Positions 13,494 to 15,089 of a DNA stretch of 15,089 bases are shown piece by piece. A model generated the notes under the pieces. The model searched no databases and was not told where the DNA came from. It was given only the letters and a program-made list of their open reading frames with translations. Position 1 is the first letter of the stretch. Every line of letters starts with the position of its first letter. The position numbers were made by a program, and so were the translations under genes. The DNA comes from JBBRHF01 sp038223055 (lineage in GTDB: Bacteria > Actinomycetota > Actinomycetes > JACCUZ01), in contig JBBRHF010000103.1 in the NCBI GenBank assembly GCA_038223055.1, positions 1 through 15,089 of the forward strand. Direction: 5' to 3'.

Positions 13494-13930
13494 CGCCTGC
13501 GGCGCCAGACGAGCAGGCCCATCAGGACAACCACGACCGCCGCCAGTGCGCCGACGCGGTCGATGCGCAGGTCGCCGTGGTCGTCGGTGAACTCGGCCCG
13601 CGCCGTCTTGGCTCCGGTCAGGGCGGCGGCCTTGGCCGCCTCGGCTCCGGTCAGGGCGGCGGCCTTGGCCGCCTCGGCTCCGGTCAGGGCGGCGGCCTTG
13701 GCCGACTCGGCCCCGTTCTGGGCCGCGGCCTTCGCCGAGTCGGCGCCCCGGCGGGCCACGTTGGCGGGTTTCACGCGCTCGGCGATGGCGTTCACGGTGC
13801 CCGCCAGGCGTTCCCGTGTAACCTCGATGTCGGCCTCGATTTCGGCGGGCGTGCGGTCCTTGGCATCCTTGCTGTCCCTGGGCGGGTGGGACTCGAATCC
13901 CCCCGTGGTGGGGCGTGTGTCGCTCGTCAT
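13490..13930 (-). CDS. DUF3618 membrane-anchored protein with 11-residue repeats
   Basis: A 146-residue protein. After a hydrophilic start comes the DUF3618 core, TPAEIEADIEVTRERLAGTV (27-46), then NAIAERVKPANVARRG (47-62). Residues about 64-107 are Ala-rich 11-mers (AKAAALTGAEA type), predicted helical, and the C-terminus is a single transmembrane helix (about 126-142) ending in RRRR. The shape suggests a tail-anchored, cytoplasm-facing helical rod; the molecular role is unknown. GGAGG lies five bases before the ATG at 13930. It is coupled to the DUF427 gene and divergent from bcp; I recall the same DUF3618-bcp divergence in mycobacteria. Confidence 0.88.
   Translation of the reverse strand: MTSDTRPTTGGFESHPPRDSKDAKDRTPAEIEADIEVTRERLAGTVNAIAERVKPANVARRGADSAKAAAQNGAESAKAAALTGAEAAKAAALTGAEAAKAAALTGAKTARAEFTDDHGDLRIDRVGALAAVVVVLMGLLVWRRRR
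13611..13742. repeat. 33-bp tandem repeat in the DUF3618 gene
   Basis: Units begin at 13611, 13644, 13677 and 13710. The first three are nearly identical (period exactly 33 bp) and the fourth is diverged. They encode the 11-residue Ala-rich helical repeats. The near-identity of the three copies at the DNA level points to recent duplication or ongoing slippage. Confidence 0.9.
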
Positions 13931-13981
13931 CAGATCCTCCGGTTAGGTTCGCTCGGGTCATGCCCCAGATAGGTTGTGAGC

Positions 13982-14455
13982 ATGCCGGAAAACAGATTGC
14001 AGCCTGGTGACCGGGCGCCCGAGTTCGTGCTGGATGACGCCGACGGTCGACCGGTCGCGATCACCGATCTGCGGGGACGTCAGGTCATCGTCTACTTTTA
14101 TCCTGCGGCGTCCACGCCCGGATGCACCACCCAGGCCTGCGACTTCCGCGACAACCTCGCGTCGCTGCAGACCGCAGGCTACAGCGTGCTGGGCGTGTCG
14201 CCCGACCCCGTGGCCAAGCTGGCGCGGTTCCGCGACGACCAGCAGCTCACCTTCCCGCTGCTGTCCGATCCTGATCGCGAGGCGCTGACCGCCTACGGCG
14301 CCTACGGCGAGAAGAAGCTCTATGGCAAGACGGTGACCGGCGTGATTCGCTCCACCTTCGTCATCGGCGCCGACGGTCACATCGAGCGCGCGGCCTACAA
14401 CGTCAAAGCGACCGGCCACGTCGCCAAGCTGCGCCGGGACCTCGGCTTGGGGTAA
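13982..14455 (+). CDS. bcp: Thioredoxin-dependent peroxiredoxin, Bcp/PrxQ type
   Basis: A 157-residue peroxiredoxin that reduces hydrogen peroxide and organic peroxides. The peroxidatic Cys48 lies in PAASTPGCTTQACDFRD and the resolving Cys53 follows after four residues (C-x4-C), the atypical two-Cys arrangement of the PrxQ subgroup. VLGVSPD (71-77), the FPLLSDP segment and a RSTFVIGADG strand complete the thioredoxin fold. Length is typical. I chose the ATG at 13982, because the GTG at 13976 would sit almost on top of the AGG that serves as ribosome site. It is divergent from the DUF3618 gene across about 50 bp, which must hold both promoters. Confidence 0.93.
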   Translation: MPENRLQPGDRAPEFVLDDADGRPVAITDLRGRQVIVYFYPAASTPGCTTQACDFRDNLASLQTAGYSVLGVSPDPVAKLARFRDDQQLTFPLLSDPDREALTAYGAYGEKKLYGKTVTGVIRSTFVIGADGHIERAAYNVKATGHVAKLRRDLGLG

Positions 14456-14888
14456 AGGCTTCAAGCGACGGCAGCGGGGATCGATCCCCTAGCGGGGCTT
14501 GCCTGCGTTGACGGGTCGTCCGAGGAAGGCGACGAGGCGCTCGATGGCGGGTGCCTGGTCACCGATCACGTGGGCTGGGCCGAACCGACCTGGACGGGCT
14601 TGCTCGGTCAGACGAGCAACCCTGGGGATTTTGGGTAAGCCGGTCGTCTCGAGCAGTGGCAGCAAACAGGAGCGCCTGGAACGGCGCGTCGGGACGAAGG
14701 TAAGCGATGGGCGCGGACCTACATCCCTTGCCTGGGTCTGGTCGGCCCGACAATCTCGTCTCACCGGCGGCAGGGTTGAACCTGGGTTAGTCAGGGGTTC
14801 GTCACGCCGGCGTCAGTCACTGTGAGCCGCACAGGAACTGTTGTCCACAGTTGCGCTTTCGGGTCTTCCGGCGGTCGCGGCGGTGCGG
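14456..14888. other. Mostly non-coding stretch after bcp
   Basis: No confident gene is seen. At 14476-14489 there is a perfect 14-bp palindrome (GGGGATCGATCCCC), and CCCC at 14486-14489 can also pair with GGGG at 14494-14497; this could form alternative hairpins ending the bcp transcript, although no T-run follows. On the minus strand a frame from a GTG at 14764 to a TAG at 14489 contains a protein-like end, HVIGDQAPAIERLVAFLGRP, reminiscent of the tail of an alpha/beta-hydrolase, while its first half is Arg/Leu-rich and unconvincing. I read it as a possible gene relic. No tRNA or other RNA gene was recognised. Confidence 0.4.
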
Positions 14889-14894
14889 TAGAAT
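14889..14894 (+). promoter_or_regulatory. Candidate -10 box for a leaderless transcript
   Basis: TAGAAT matches the TANNNT -10 consensus and ends six bases before the ATG at 14901. Transcription starting about seven bases downstream would begin at the A of the start codon, and no Shine-Dalgarno sequence is present upstream, so a leaderless mRNA is likely. No strong -35 is visible. Confidence 0.55.
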
Positions 14895-14910
14895 TCGAAG
14901 ATGCGTTCGA
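14895..14910. promoter_or_regulatory. LexA (SOS) box-like palindrome over the start codon
   Basis: TCGAAG-ATGC-GTTCGA differs at one base from the actinobacterial LexA box TCGAAC-N4-GTTCGA. It overlaps the candidate -10 downstream edge, the start codon and the first codons, a position where a repressor would block initiation. DNA-damage control of the HNH-type gene is inferred. Confidence 0.55.
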
Positions 14911-15089
14911 ACGGACGGTCACCGGAAGTGGGTGGCGGACGCCTCGTCGAGCGCCTGGAGGACCTGCACGCCGCGATCGACGCCCTCGCCGGGGAACTCG
15001 ACGCCGGGACGCGGACGGCCACCCACGAACAACTCACCCACACCGCGATCGAGGTCCGCGCCGCCCAAGCCCGGTGCGAGTCCGTCCTG
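14901..15089 (+). CDS. DUF222/HNH-endonuclease-type protein, N-terminal part only
   Basis: The frame runs 63 codons from the ATG to the window end. The visible segment, with RLVERLEDLHAAIDALAGEL (14-33) and HEQLTHTAIEVRAAQARCES (42-61), looks like the helical start of DUF222 proteins (the 13E12 repeat family), which normally end in an HNH nuclease domain; that domain would lie beyond the window, so its presence is assumed. Such genes occur in many copies in actinobacteria and are often mobile. The start is supported by a close -10 box and by the conserved habit of starting right at a LexA-like box. Confidence 0.7.
   Translation, partial: MRSNGRSPEVGGGRLVERLEDLHAAIDALAGELDAGTRTATHEQLTHTAIEVRAAQARCESVL

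Noticed and set aside
13494..13961. Extended DUF427 frame upstream of 13493
   Set aside because: It reads through the DUF3618 gene in the wrong frame and consists of Arg/Gly-rich repeats; the GTG at 13493 overlaps the DUF3618 stop.
14456..14830. Search for a tRNA or small RNA gene
   Set aside because: No cloverleaf, T-loop GTTCRANNC context or anticodon stem could be assembled from the palindromes.

Overview
The window is a high-GC actinobacterial chromosome segment. Supporting features are strong G/C third-position bias, GabD1- and Nei-type proteins that read like mycobacterial/Nocardioides homologues, a Bcp-DUF3618-DUF427 neighbourhood, a DUF222/HNH-type gene start, and an actinobacterial LexA-box motif. 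I cannot name the genus.

Layout: (1) Bases 1-3888, minus strand, hold a compact operon transcribed leftwards: an ApbE flavin transferase, a ferric-reductase-like heme membrane protein, a NuoF-like NADH/FMN/Fe-S protein, a small CxxHxxC ferredoxin, and a membrane-anchored Ser/Asp-rich protein cut by the window edge. The first three genes overlap by ATGA. Base 1 starts a perfect 29-bp inverted repeat. (2) Bases 4100-6426, plus strand: a Gfo/Idh/MocA oxidoreductase followed by a GabD1-type succinate-semialdehyde dehydrogenase. (3) Bases 6427-8133 are a decayed zone: a C-terminal remnant of an IS200/IS605-family TnpB with right-end-like hairpins, an OmpR-type response regulator with no kinase in view, and a truncated, frameshifted GtrA-like remnant. 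(4) Bases 8130-10955, plus strand: a second electron-transfer operon with a ferric-reductase-like flavohemoprotein, a signal-anchored FMN-binding-domain protein carrying an SGAT flavinylation motif, and a second ApbE. (5) Bases 10876-12931: a His-rich CDF cation exporter (minus), overlapping the second apbE tail to tail, and a Nei-type DNA glycosylase (plus) that appears to start at CTG. (6) Bases 12945-14455: DUF427 and DUF3618 genes (minus) divergent from a Bcp peroxiredoxin (plus). (7) Bases 14456-15089: a mostly non-coding stretch, then a probably leaderless DUF222/HNH-type gene with a LexA-like box over its start codon.

The unifying theme is two different transmembrane electron-export modules about 4 kb apart, each with a b-heme ferric-reductase-like core and its own ApbE. 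Module 2 carries FAD/NAD(P)H chemistry fused to the heme protein and has an obvious flavinylated acceptor. Module 1 splits the cytoplasmic side into a NuoF-like subunit plus a ferredoxin, and its flavinylation target is not visible in the window. That split module, with its uncharacterised membrane-anchored partner, is the best candidate here for an under-described system. All functional statements are inferred from sequence motifs; no searches were run.
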